Assembly (NCBI GenBank): GCA_029777145.1
Contig: JAKOSS010000684.1
Location: 1 to 20,054 of the forward strand
Direction of reading: 5' to 3'
Origin: Acidobacteriota bacterium
Lineage (GTDB): Bacteria > Acidobacteriota > Blastocatellia > Pyrinomonadales > Pyrinomonadaceae
DNA length: 20,054 nt
A program made the position numbers and the translations under genes. Shown one piece after another: positions 6,956-14,387 of this stretch. The notes under the pieces were generated by a model, which ran no database searches, was not told where the DNA came from, and saw only the letters and a list, made by a program, of their open reading frames with translations. Numbering within the stretch: position 1 is the first letter of the stretch; every line of letters starts with the position of its first letter.

Positions 6956-7467
6956 GCATAATTTAGCCGTGGCGCGTAAGCCCACGGAACATCGCCCAAC
7001 AGATTCCAGTGAGTCGCGTCAGCGACGGCAATCGGGAATTCGGCAACTCGCATGAGTTGCGCGTTCACGCGCGATTACCTCTTGGCGAACGAACGGGCCA
7101 ACGCGCCCCATGTCGCCGTTAGCGACAGGACTCAAATCCGGATCACGCACCCGAGGTTTGCTTCGCTGCACCTCGGGCTTTAATACTTATCGCCTTCGGC
7201 GAATTCGCTTCGTATTTCTGGGGATAGCGGGCGCAGAGCGCCTCTTCCTGACCTGCGAATGTGTTTGTAGAGTTGGGGCAATTTGTCGGCCAACCCGTTT
7301 CGGCGCGCCGGAACTACAACCGCGTCTCGACCTTCGTCCAACCGCAAATCCAAAATCGAAAATCGCAAATGCGTTGTCGCTGACGCGACTCAGGAGATCT
7401 CATGCGAACCAGTCCGTGGGCTTACGCGCCACGGCTATGTTGATGCCGTCGCTTCGCGACTTGTTGA
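6935..7467. repeat. 533-bp unit with 92-bp imperfect inverted arms and a palindrome-rich loop; no gene seen
   Basis: The left arm (6935-7026) and right arm (7376-7467) are each 92 bp and inverted relative to one another. Outer parts share TCAACAAGTCGC, GCGACGGCAT and TAGCCGTGGCGCGTAAGCCC; inner parts share GAGTCGCGTCAGCGAC exactly. The loop contains a series of small palindromes (7044-7242). No open frame with recognisable protein content is present. The gene-free stretch as a whole runs from 6470 to 7579 and is occupied by this unit, the two tandem arrays before it, and about 110 bp of unremarkable sequence after it. Confidence 0.85.
7150..7177. repeat. 8-bp stem hairpin (CCCGAGGT/ACCTCGGG)
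   Basis: CCCGAGGT at 7150-7157 pairs perfectly with ACCTCGGG at 7170-7177 around a 12-nt loop. It is the strongest single hairpin inside the inverted unit. It is followed by CTTTAATAC rather than a T-run, so a terminator is not supported. Confidence 0.75.
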
Positions 7468-7579
7468 GGTTTGAGTCCGAAGATGAGCGGATCCAAAAAA
7501 CCGATTGATCGGTCGCCTTCGATAAGACTCAGCTCCCGATTCCCGAAGTCCGGTTCGTGAGGCCAAACGAAGAACTTGT

Positions 7580-7846
7580 TCATTGCCTCTTGGCACGCTT
7601 GAAGATGTAATAGTAATCTCCCAATTCCTGACTTGGTTGTTGGATCGCAACAAGTTCCCACTCATCCGCTCCAAGCTTGTTGAAATCCTCCGCGGCGGAC
7701 TTCCAACTCGGATGCGTTTTGACGATCTGATACTCCCAAGCGACCTTCTCTTTCGCCGAACTGTAGCGATTGGTTGCCTCAACAAAAAACAAAATAGCGA
7801 TTGCTGCAACCAGCAGAACATTGAGTATTGTCAGTTTGCTCTTCAT
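7580..7846 (-). CDS. Small membrane-anchored DUF4177-like protein
   Basis: This 88-aa protein starts MKSKLTILNVLLVAAIAILF, a single membrane segment or uncleaved signal anchor. The rest reads WEYQIVKTHPSWKSAAEDFN and then KLGADEWELVAIQQP. This resembles the DUF4177 pattern, in which WEYK...LN.LG..GWELV recurs in short proteins of unknown function. AAGGAACGG about 10 bases before the ATG at 7846 is a reasonable ribosome site and favours this start over the longer frame from 7876. It is alone between the repeat region and the DUF512 gene. Function is unknown. Confidence 0.8.
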   Translation of the reverse strand: MKSKLTILNVLLVAAIAILFFVEATNRYSSAKEKVAWEYQIVKTHPSWKSAAEDFNKLGADEWELVAIQQPSQELGDYYYIFKRAKRQ

Positions 7847-8030
7847 ATTTTCCGTTCCTTGCGGGACTCGCCGCACTTAAATACACTGACCGCGAATGAC
7901 AGCGCCTTTGTCTCCAGGCATTTTTCTGCGGTTCAAGCTATGCAAATATCTCGTTACAAGACAAAAAACGACCGACCACGCCGATGGTGATCCGTCGTCG
8001 TATGCCGGCACCGCATCGTAAACGATCGAC

Positions 8031-9422
8031 TCACGCTCCCAAAAAGGCGAAAAATTCTTCAAGATCCATCGGAAAGATCGGAACGGGATATTGCGAGACG
8101 AGCGACTCGAACGTCATTCCGTCAAGGAGGATCGGCTCGTCCGATTTGATCGTGTGTTTCGGAATGATGACGAAATCGCCGGCGATCGCGTTGCGGGCGG
8201 CAAGATAATCCTGACCGGTCAAGAGTCCCGCGACGGAGACGTCGCCGCCGAAATAGGTGTTCGGGACGCCGGCGACTTCGAGATCGAATCCGTCGAGGCG
8301 GGCGATCTGCTCGCGAAGAACGGGGGCGAACATCTCGCCCGTGAAAACGGTTCCGCGCCGCGAAGGCGGAAGTCCGGACTGCGACGATTCGCCCGTCGGA
8401 GTGAATGCCGCAAGATGCGTCCTCACGTTTCGTTTGACTCCCTTGTCCCACTTCCCGCCGGCGAGGTTTTCGAACGCATTGAGAAATGAACGGATCATCC
8501 CGACGCCGTCCTCGATCTGCGGATAAGTGCCGTAATGGCGTTTGGACGGGATCGGCACGCCCGCCTTCAGATATATCTCGTCTCCCAGAAACGCAAACGT
8601 CGTCCCGATCGTTCTTCTGAATTCCTTTTGCAGTTTCTCGACGTCGCGGATCGTCTGCCGGCAGAATTCCGGCGTGACGCGCGTGAGCCGGTCGTCGGTG
8701 TTGTAACGCGTCAAGGCGACGGGAACGACGGCCGTCGAGACGATCTTCGGAAATTGCGCGGCGAGGTCGCGGAGCGTCTTTTCGAGGTTCGCACCGTCGT
8801 TGATCCCGGGACAGAGCACGACCTGCGCATGGATCTCGATGTCGTTGTCCAGCAAGAACTTAAGCTTGTCCGAGATGTCCGCGCGCTTTTCGTCGACGCC
8901 GAGAAGATAGGCGCGCGTCTTGAGATCGGTAGCGTGGACCGAAACGTACTGCGGCGAAAGTCGCTGTTCGACGATCCGCTTCATCTCGTCCGGAGTGATC
9001 GACGAGAGCGTCGTGTAATTGCCGTATAGAAACGACAGCCGGATGTCTTCGTCGCGGACAAAAAGCGACGGCCGCGCGTCCGCCGGATTCCCTTTGCAGA
9101 AGCAAAAAAGACACTCGTTCGCGCATTGGCGCGGGACGATCTGCTCAAACTCGATCCCGAAATCCTCGCCTTCTTCGCGGTCGAGTTCGATCTCCCAAGT
9201 CTCGCCACCCGATTTCTTGACGGTGAATTCGAGTTCGGTTTCGCCGGACGTTTGGAACCTGAAATCGAGATAATCGCGGATCGAACGGCCGTTGACCCGG
9301 ACGATGCGGTCGCCCGCCTCAAGTCCTATCTCGGCCCCGAGCGAGTCCTCTTCGACGTCGGTAATGATCACGCCCGGCCGCCGTAACTGTGTCACCGCGG
9401 GCATTACTGCGAACTCGTACAT
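8031..9422 (-). CDS. PDZ / radical-SAM / DUF512 iron-sulfur protein
   Basis: This protein is 463 aa from the ATG at 9422; a TTG at 9452 and an ATG at 9404 are alternatives. Residues 15-60 form a PDZ-like domain (ITDVEEDSLGAEIGLEAGDR). The radical-SAM cysteines follow in RQCANECLFCFC (Cys100, 104, 107, plus Cys109). YVSVHATDLKTR and VVLCPGINDG match the radical-SAM barrel of this family. The C-terminal DUF512 domain includes TGEMFAPVL, NTYFGGDVSVAGLLTGQDYL and the end IFPMDLEEFF. The family is widespread, carries a 4Fe-4S cluster and has no settled function. Residues of about 335-357 (including SGLPPSRRGT) look like an insertion before the TGEMFAPVL motif; their DNA resembles the intergenic palindromic repeat (see findings). 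Confidence 0.92.
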   Translation of the reverse strand: MYEFAVMPAVTQLRRPGVIITDVEEDSLGAEIGLEAGDRIVRVNGRSIRDYLDFRFQTSGETELEFTVKKSGGETWEIELDREEGEDFGIEFEQIVPRQCANECLFCFCKGNPADARPSLFVRDEDIRLSFLYGNYTTLSSITPDEMKRIVEQRLSPQYVSVHATDLKTRAYLLGVDEKRADISDKLKFLLDNDIEIHAQVVLCPGINDGANLEKTLRDLAAQFPKIVSTAVVPVALTRYNTDDRLTRVTPEFCRQTIRDVEKLQKEFRRTIGTTFAFLGDEIYLKAGVPIPSKRHYGTYPQIEDGVGMIRSFLNAFENLAGGKWDKGVKRNVRTHLAAFTPTGESSQSGLPPSRRGTVFTGEMFAPVLREQIARLDGFDLEVAGVPNTYFGGDVSVAGLLTGQDYLAARNAIAGDFVIIPKHTIKSDEPILLDGMTFESLVSQYPVPIFPMDLEEFFAFLGA

Positions 9423-9550
9423 AGCAAAGTGAGAGTGTATGTTGATTGACAAAAGCTTGGCAAGTTATTTAAGCTAAACGCACTCTCGCACGAAAATCGC
9501 TATCCCCGAAGCATAGTGTTTACAAACACTTGGAGGATTCCGAATTCCCT

Positions 9551-9922
9551 ATGGCGGCAATTGAGAAAAAGCGCGTCCTCTTGGCCGAGGACGACGCTTC
9601 GATGCGTAAATTCATCGAAGTGATCCTGATAAAAGCGGGGTACGAGGTCACTTCGGCTCAGGACGGAATGGAAGCCATGAATTCCGTCGGCGAAACGGCC
9701 TTCGACATCGTCGTCGCCGACGCGATCATGCCGAATCTTTCCGGTTACGAACTCTGCCGACTGATTCGCGCGAAGTATTCCGAATCTTCGATTCCCTGCA
9801 TTATTCTGAGCGGACTTGAGAGCAATCCGAGCGACGAGCGGTTCTCCGACGAATTCCTGGTCAAGGACACCGGACTCAAGGAAAAACTGCTCGAGGCCGT
9901 CGCGCGCCTTACTCAGTCGTGA
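9551..9922 (+). CDS. Stand-alone response regulator receiver domain (CheY-like)
   Basis: This 123-aa protein consists of a single receiver domain with no output domain. The acidic pocket is E13-D14-D15, the phospho-acceptor is D57 in DIVVADAIMP, the switch residue is Ser87 in CIILSGL, and the conserved lysine is K105 in FLVKD. All key residues are present, so it should be phosphorylatable. I chose the ATG at 9551 because GGAGGA at 9532-9537 lies 13 bases upstream; a TTG at 9530 gives a 7-residue extension. No histidine kinase lies nearby, so its partner must be encoded elsewhere. Its last 10 bases overlap the convergent VanZ-like gene. Confidence 0.92.
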   Translation: MAAIEKKRVLLAEDDASMRKFIEVILIKAGYEVTSAQDGMEAMNSVGETAFDIVVADAIMPNLSGYELCRLIRAKYSESSIPCIILSGLESNPSDERFSDEFLVKDTGLKEKLLEAVARLTQS

Positions 9923-10305
9923 CCGTGGATCCTGAGCCCGATCCGCCGTCCCAATTCCCCAAAGATCATAATTCCAAGGAAATCCGCAACCAGATCTGAG
10001 AGGTCGAACGTGCGTCCGCGGACGAATAACTGCGAGATCTCCTCGAGCACGACGAGAACGGCGACGATGACACTTGCGCGGGTGACGAACCGTAGTCGCG
10101 GGAGTGTTTTTGTGAACGCCAGATTTGCGAAGAACGCGAGACCGCCCATCAGTAGAAAATGGCCGATCTTGTCGCCGTACCTGATCCCGCCGATGAACGA
10201 CGCGAGGTATCGCGTCCCGCGCCGGTCGGCGACAAAAATAAGCGCCGCGATGAACAAGGCGTAGGCACCGAATGCGATCCTTGTTCCCGCGGCGGTTTTG
10301 TTCAT
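9913..10305 (-). CDS. VanZ-like family membrane protein
   Basis: This 130-aa protein has about four hydrophobic segments. DKIGHFLLMGGLAFFANLAF and then LEEISQLFVRGRTFDLSDLV match the VanZ-like pattern (DK..HF...G and E..Q.....R..D..D...N/D..G). VanZ itself confers low-level teicoplanin resistance, but most family members have unknown roles in the envelope, so no resistance function should be assumed. The gene is convergent with the receiver gene and overlaps it by 10 bp. The upstream gap to ald carries a short decamer repeat. Confidence 0.82.
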   Translation of the reverse strand: MNKTAAGTRIAFGAYALFIAALIFVADRRGTRYLASFIGGIRYGDKIGHFLLMGGLAFFANLAFTKTLPRLRFVTRASVIVAVLVVLEEISQLFVRGRTFDLSDLVADFLGIMIFGELGRRIGLRIHGHD

Positions 10306-10333
10306 CCCAGATTTAGCGATATCGATCCCGGCC

Positions 10334-10363
10334 CGCGAATCTACGCGAATTGACGCAAATCAG
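10334..10363 (+). repeat. Three 10-bp tandem units (CGCGAAT family)
   Basis: CGCGAATCTA, CGCGAATTGA and CGCAAATCAG follow each other directly with no spacer. This decayed decamer array lies between the VanZ-like gene and ald. Confidence 0.65.
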
Positions 10364-10497
10364 AAAACCGCCCTCAGGTCGCTTGCCATTTCCCAAAACG
10401 ACCATCGATCGACACGCGTTCAAAGTGGCAAATCGGATCCGGTGTCTACCTCGCGTTCATTGGCAGGATCTTAACGACGACAAAGCGCAAAAATCCG

Positions 10498-11613
10498 CTA
10501 ACCAAGAAGCGAATCGAGCGGCGTGTACTCGATGTTCTGCGAGGTCGCGACCGCTTCGTAGGTGCATTTGCCGGCGTACGTGTTGACGCCTTCCTTGAGC
10601 CCGGCATCGTCGGCGATCGCCTGCGCGAAGCCCTTGTTCGCCAGCGCCAACGCGTAAGGCAACGTCGCGTTCGTCAGCGCGAACGTCGAAGTGCGCGGAA
10701 CGGCGCCGGGCATGTTCGCGACGCAGTAATGCAGCACGCCTTCTTCGTAGAACGTCGGGTTTGAGTGCGTCGTCGCATGCGTCGTTTCGAAACATCCGCC
10801 CTGATCGACGGCGACGTCGACGAGGACCGAGCCGTTCGGGATATCCTTGAGCATGTCGCGCGTGACGAGTTTCGGAGCGGCCGCGCCGACAACGAGCACA
10901 CCGCCGATGACGAGGTCCGCGTGCGAGATCGCTTCATGGATCGCGTAACGCGACGAAGCGAGCGTCTGGACCTTCGAGAGAAAGATGTCGTCCAACTGAC
11001 GCAGGCGATCGAGATTGATGTCGATGATCGTCACGTGCGCGCCGAGTCCGACCGCCATTTTCGCAGCTTCGGTGCCGACCACGCCGCCGCCGAGAATGAC
11101 GACATTCGCCGCCGGAACTCCCGGAACGCCGCCGAGAAGAATTCCCTTCCCGCCGTTCATCTTTTCGAGGTACGTCGCGCCGACCTGGACCGACATGCGG
11201 CCCGCGACTTCGGACATCGGCGTTAGCAGCGGAAGGCGTCCGAACTTGTCGGTGATCGTTTCATAAGCGACTCCGGTGACGTTGCGTTCCATCATCTGCT
11301 TCGTCAGCTCGAATTCGGGGGCGAGGTGAAGGTAGGTGAACAAAACCTGGTTCTCGCGCATCCGCGGATACTCGGGCGCGATCGGTTCCTTGACCTTGAC
11401 GATCATGTCGCCCGTCGCCCAGACCTCGTCGGCGGAGTCGAGCAATTGACCGCCCGCCTTGACGTAACTTTCGTCGGTGAAGCCGGAACCCATTCCGGCC
11501 GATTTCTGAACAAAAACTTCGTGTCCGGCGTTCGTCAGCGCATTGACTCCCGCCGGCGTCAGGCCGACCCGATACTCGTTATCCTTGATCTCTTTCGGTA
11601 ATCCGATTTTCAT
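10498..11613 (-). CDS. ald: Alanine dehydrogenase
   Basis: This 371-aa protein is full length for the family. It catalyses reversible NAD-dependent deamination of L-alanine to pyruvate and ammonium, linking amino-acid and carbon metabolism in the cytoplasm. [20 protein letters not shown] is the classic N-terminus (Arg15 for substrate). Lys75 (VKVKEP) and His96 (YLHLAP) occupy the catalytic positions. [17 protein letters not shown] is the NAD-binding Rossmann motif. [14 protein letters not shown] and [13 protein letters not shown] are family signatures. GGAGA lies about 9 bases before the ATG. The upstream gap contains several GCGATAAA-like words that could be operator half-sites. Confidence 0.96.
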   Translation of the reverse strand: MKIGLPKEIKDNEYRVGLTPAGVNALTNAGHEVFVQKSAGMGSGFTDESYVKAGGQLLDSADEVWATGDMIVKVKEPIAPEYPRMRENQVLFTYLHLAPEFELTKQMMERNVTGVAYETITDKFGRLPLLTPMSEVAGRMSVQVGATYLEKMNGGKGILLGGVPGVPAANVVILGGGVVGTEAAKMAVGLGAHVTIIDINLDRLRQLDDIFLSKVQTLASSRYAIHEAISHADLVIGGVLVVGAAAPKLVTRDMLKDIPNGSVLVDVAVDQGGCFETTHATTHSNPTFYEEGVLHYCVANMPGAVPRTSTFALTNATLPYALALANKGFAQAIADDAGLKEGVNTYAGKCTYEAVATSQNIEYTPLDSLLG

Positions 11614-11821
11614 AAATGTTGTCTCCAGAACTAATAGTGCGATAAAGAAAAACTATGTTACCCGATTTTACGCATTTTTCACCAACGCGATAAAGCGCCC
11701 TCAAAAGAAAGCGCTAAATCGCAGAAATTCGGCTTATCGCAACGATAAATGAAGGTTGTTGATCCGAACGATCGAATGATCGACGAAGTCAGGAAAGGTC
11801 ATGCGATCGTCTTTGGCCAAC

Positions 11822-11848
11822 ACGGATCAAACGGATGTAACCGATTGT
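11822..11848 (+). repeat. Three 9-bp tandem units (ACGGATCAA family)
   Basis: ACGGATCAA, ACGGATGTA and ACCGATTGT follow directly on each other. A short perfect palindrome (GTCAC-AAA-GTGAC, 11847-11859) follows. Both lie in the 402-bp gap between ald and the zinc-ribbon gene (11614-12015). That gap otherwise holds the ald upstream region and a promoter, with no supported gene. Confidence 0.6.
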
Positions 11849-11952
11849 CACAAAGTGACCGGTCGTTCCGCCGCCGGAAGCAGTGTCAAGACAATAACTC
11901 GCTGTCTCGGCGGGCGACATTGGAACGTCTTGGTACTGGATCAATGATTTTC

Positions 11953-11984
11953 TTGATCGACTTTCACGCTTCGTGGTCTATAAT
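11953..11984 (+). promoter_or_regulatory. Probable sigma-70-type promoter for the zinc-ribbon membrane protein gene
   Basis: A perfect TATAAT lies at 11979-11984, 31 bases before the ATG at 12016. A TTGATC at 11953-11958 could be the -35, but the 20-bp spacing is longer than optimal. The position supports the short start of the gene, since upstream in-frame starts at 11749 and 11944 would precede transcription. Confidence 0.5.
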
Positions 11985-12015
11985 CTCGGCAAATCGACGA
12001 CCGATCGAGATCGAC

Positions 12016-12483
12016 ATGATTCAACAGAATCCGCAAATGAATCAACCTGCCGGGCCGCGGCCCGAGTTCCGACAGTGTTTCAAGTGCAACTACGAGAGCG
12101 TCTCGGGCTCACCCAATTGCCCGCGGTGCCGGAGCCCGAAATTCCTGAACGGCTCCAACATCCGCACCCGCGGCTTCGTGCTCGTCGGCGTCGGGCTGTT
12201 CCTCGTGGTCTTCATGGGCGGCATAGCGGTCGTCGTCGGGATGTTGATTCTTGGCGCCTCTCAAGATCCGGCGAACGCCAAGAAGTTGAAGAACGAACTC
12301 TCCGCGATATTCTTCGTCGCCGCGCTGTTCGCCGGCGTCATCGGATTCGGTCTGAACGCCATCACGGGCGGCGCCTGGATGATCATCTTCGGGCGACGGA
12401 ATCGGCTCCTGTTCTGGATCATGTGGGCGCTCCTCGCGGCCATCTTCATCGCCGGCTTCATGTTCAGGCTGGTCACGGACTGA
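12016..12483 (+). CDS. Zinc-ribbon membrane protein, function unknown
   Basis: This 155-aa protein starts at MIQQNPQMNQ. A four-cysteine zinc ribbon follows (Cys21, 24, 35, 38 in CFKC...CPRC). Three hydrophobic segments come next, at about 53-79, 97-124 and 131-151. A short Pro/Gln-rich N-terminus precedes the ribbon. I chose this ATG because of the TATAAT promoter just upstream; the longer open frame from 11749 reads as non-protein-like sequence over its first part. No named family is recognised. It stands alone between ald (divergent) and the aldehyde dehydrogenase (convergent). Confidence 0.78.
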   Translation: MIQQNPQMNQPAGPRPEFRQCFKCNYESVSGSPNCPRCRSPKFLNGSNIRTRGFVLVGVGLFLVVFMGGIAVVVGMLILGASQDPANAKKLKNELSAIFFVAALFAGVIGFGLNAITGGAWMIIFGRRNRLLFWIMWALLAAIFIAGFMFRLVTD

Positions 12484-12579
12484 CACTTAATCCCGGCTCA
12501 AATCGGTCGCCACATGTCAGATCTCAGCTACACCGTAGTTTCCGTAAGAGCTGATAACTGAGAGATGTCAGCTAATAGT

Positions 12580-12722
12580 AGTCACCGCTCACCGCTTACT
12601 GGCCAACGACCACCGAGTCTACCCGGTCGCTGCCGCTCCCGGTTCTGACCACTGACCAACGACCACTGACCACTGGCCACTGCTCACTGCTCACGGCTCA
12701 CTGCTCACCGCTCACCGCTCAG
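12580..12722 (+). repeat. Heptanucleotide repeat region (GACCACT/GCTCACC family)
   Basis: Two blocks keep a strict 7-bp period. 12580-12614 reads AGTCACC, GCTCACC, GCTTACT, GGCCAAC, GACCACC. 12647-12722 has about ten units grading from GACCACT through GGCCACT to GCTCACC. The second block runs into the stop codon (12719-12721) of the convergent aldehyde dehydrogenase. The gap from 12484 to 12718 holds nothing else. Confidence 0.88.
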
Positions 12723-14245
12723 ATCTCCACTTCATCGATCTGGGCCTTCTGCAATTTGCCCGAATAATCGACGTAGATCGCTTTCCATTCGCTGAAGATG
12801 TCGAGCACCTGCGTGCCGGCTTCGCGGTGACCGTTGCCGGTTCCTTTCGTGCCGCCGAACGGCAGGTGGACCTCCGCCCCGATCGTCGCCGAGTTGATGT
12901 AGCAAATGCCGGTGTAGAGTTCCTGCATCGCGTAAAACGCGCGGTTGACGTCCTGCGTGTAGATCGCCGACGATAGCCCGTATTTGACATCGTTGACGAT
13001 GTCGATCGCCTCCTCGAGCGTCGAGAACGGGATCACCGACGTAACCGGTCCGAAGATCTCTTCCTGTCCGACGCGATGGTTGCGGGCAACGTCCGTAAAG
13101 ACCGTCGGCTCAATGAACCAGCCGTTCTTGTAGGCGCCTTTCGTCAATCTGTTGCCGCCGCAAGCGAGCGTCGCCTTGTCTTGCGTTTTGCCGATCTCGA
13201 TATAGCCGAGGATCTTCTCCATCTGCTTCTGGTTGATTACCGGTCCGACCTCGGTCTTCGGATCGAGACCGTTCCCGACCTTCAGTTTCTTGACGCGTTC
13301 GACGAGTTTTTCGCAGAACTTCTTATAGACCTTTTTGTGTACAACGAGCCGCGACGAGGCAGTGCAGCGCTGTCCCGACGTCCCGAACGCGCCCCAGAGC
13401 GAGCCCTCGACGGCGTTGTCCACGTCGGCGTCGTCCATCACGATGATCGCGTTCTTGCCGCCCATTTCGAGCGAGACGATCTTGTTGTCGGCGGCGCATT
13501 TTTCGGCAATTATCCGCCCGGTGTCGGTCGAACCCGTGAACGAGATCAGACGGACGTCCTTGTGATTGACGAGCGCCGCGCCGGCGTCGCCGAAGCCGTT
13601 GACGACGTTGACGACGCCCTTCGGAATTCCCGCTTCCTCGCACGATTTGACGAGATTGATCGTCGAAAGGGGCACGTCTTCACCCGATTTGATGACGACC
13701 GTGTTGCCGCAGACGAGCGCCGGAATAAGCTTCCATGACGGGATCGCCATCGGGAAATTGAAAGGCGTGATCAGGCCGCTGATGCCGACCGGCTGGCGGA
13801 CGCACATCGCGAATTTGTTGGGCATTTCGGCCGGAGTCGTGAATCCGTGGAGACGGCGTCCTTCGCCCGCGGTGTAGTAGGTACAGTCGATGGCTTCCTG
13901 GACATCGCCGCCGGCTTCCTTCATCACCTTGCCCATTTCACGGGTCATTTCGCGGGTGAATTCGTCCTTGTTCGCGCGGAGGATCTCACCGAGCCGGAAC
14001 AGGATCTCGGCACGCTTCGGAGCCGGCGTCCGGCGCCAGCGCGTCGCGGCCGATTTCGCTGCGTCGACCGCCCGGTTGACGTCTTCCTCGTTCGACTTCG
14101 GAAAGCGCCCGACGACGTCCGACGTGTCCGCCGGATTGATGTTGTCAAACCATTCGCCCGACGCGGATTTTACCCATTCGCCGCCGATGTAATTGTAATA
14201 AGTTGCTGATCTCTTCTTCGTTTTTGCTTCTTTTGCCTTGGCCAT
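12719..14245 (-). CDS. NAD(P)-dependent aldehyde dehydrogenase
   Basis: This 508-aa soluble enzyme of the ALDH superfamily oxidises an aldehyde to its acid. Asn163 (PFNFP) is the oxyanion residue, Glu260 (LEMGGKN) the general base, and Cys294 (GQRCTASS) the nucleophile. EEIFGPV is also present. The coenzyme motif usually reading KPSE is KSGE here (Lys186, Glu189 kept). The ending [20 protein letters not shown] is reminiscent of semialdehyde dehydrogenases of the piperideine-6-carboxylate or ketoglutarate-semialdehyde type, but I cannot fix the substrate. The ATG at 14245 begins a lysine-rich leader ([13 protein letters not shown]). The longer frame to 14341 reads as non-protein sequence. No strong ribosome site is visible. 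Confidence 0.93.
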   Translation of the reverse strand: MAKAKEAKTKKRSATYYNYIGGEWVKSASGEWFDNINPADTSDVVGRFPKSNEEDVNRAVDAAKSAATRWRRTPAPKRAEILFRLGEILRANKDEFTREMTREMGKVMKEAGGDVQEAIDCTYYTAGEGRRLHGFTTPAEMPNKFAMCVRQPVGISGLITPFNFPMAIPSWKLIPALVCGNTVVIKSGEDVPLSTINLVKSCEEAGIPKGVVNVVNGFGDAGAALVNHKDVRLISFTGSTDTGRIIAEKCAADNKIVSLEMGGKNAIIVMDDADVDNAVEGSLWGAFGTSGQRCTASSRLVVHKKVYKKFCEKLVERVKKLKVGNGLDPKTEVGPVINQKQMEKILGYIEIGKTQDKATLACGGNRLTKGAYKNGWFIEPTVFTDVARNHRVGQEEIFGPVTSVIPFSTLEEAIDIVNDVKYGLSSAIYTQDVNRAFYAMQELYTGICYINSATIGAEVHLPFGGTKGTGNGHREAGTQVLDIFSEWKAIYVDYSGKLQKAQIDEVEI

Positions 14246-14289
14246 AAGATTGTAAATAAATGATTTGGATTGCGATTGCCGACCTTCTT

Positions 14290-14345
14290 GGCGCTCTTCG
14301 CGTGAGATTCGTTTCAAACGCGGAGATCGCGAACTACGCAAAGTT
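14290..14345. repeat. Inverted pair of short-period CGC-AAG-type repeats
   Basis: The right half holds three 9-bp units, CGCGGAGAT, CGCGAACTA and CGCAAAGTT (14319-14345). The left half (about 14289-14310) carries the same kind of unit inverted, as CTTGGCGCTCTTCGCGTGAG. Together they form an imperfect hairpin in the 142-bp gap between htrA and the aldehyde dehydrogenase gene. Confidence 0.5.
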
Positions 14346-14387
14346 GTTCTTTCTTTATTCTAGCTTTTCGAATCGCCGAACGGAACT

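Noticed and set aside
7110..7508. 132-codon open frame through the inverted unit
   Set aside because: It consists wholly of palindromic repeat DNA and has no protein-like composition.
9446..9475. TTGACA as a -35 for the receiver gene
   Set aside because: No acceptable -10 lies at 16-18 bp downstream.
10367..10382. CCGCCCTCAGGTCG between VanZ-like and ald as a copy of the palindromic core
   Set aside because: The match is short and imperfect, with no flanking similarity. It could be a remnant, but I cannot support it.
11749..12015. Upstream extension of the zinc-ribbon protein
   Set aside because: The residues look random, and a perfect TATAAT lies inside the extension, just before the better start.
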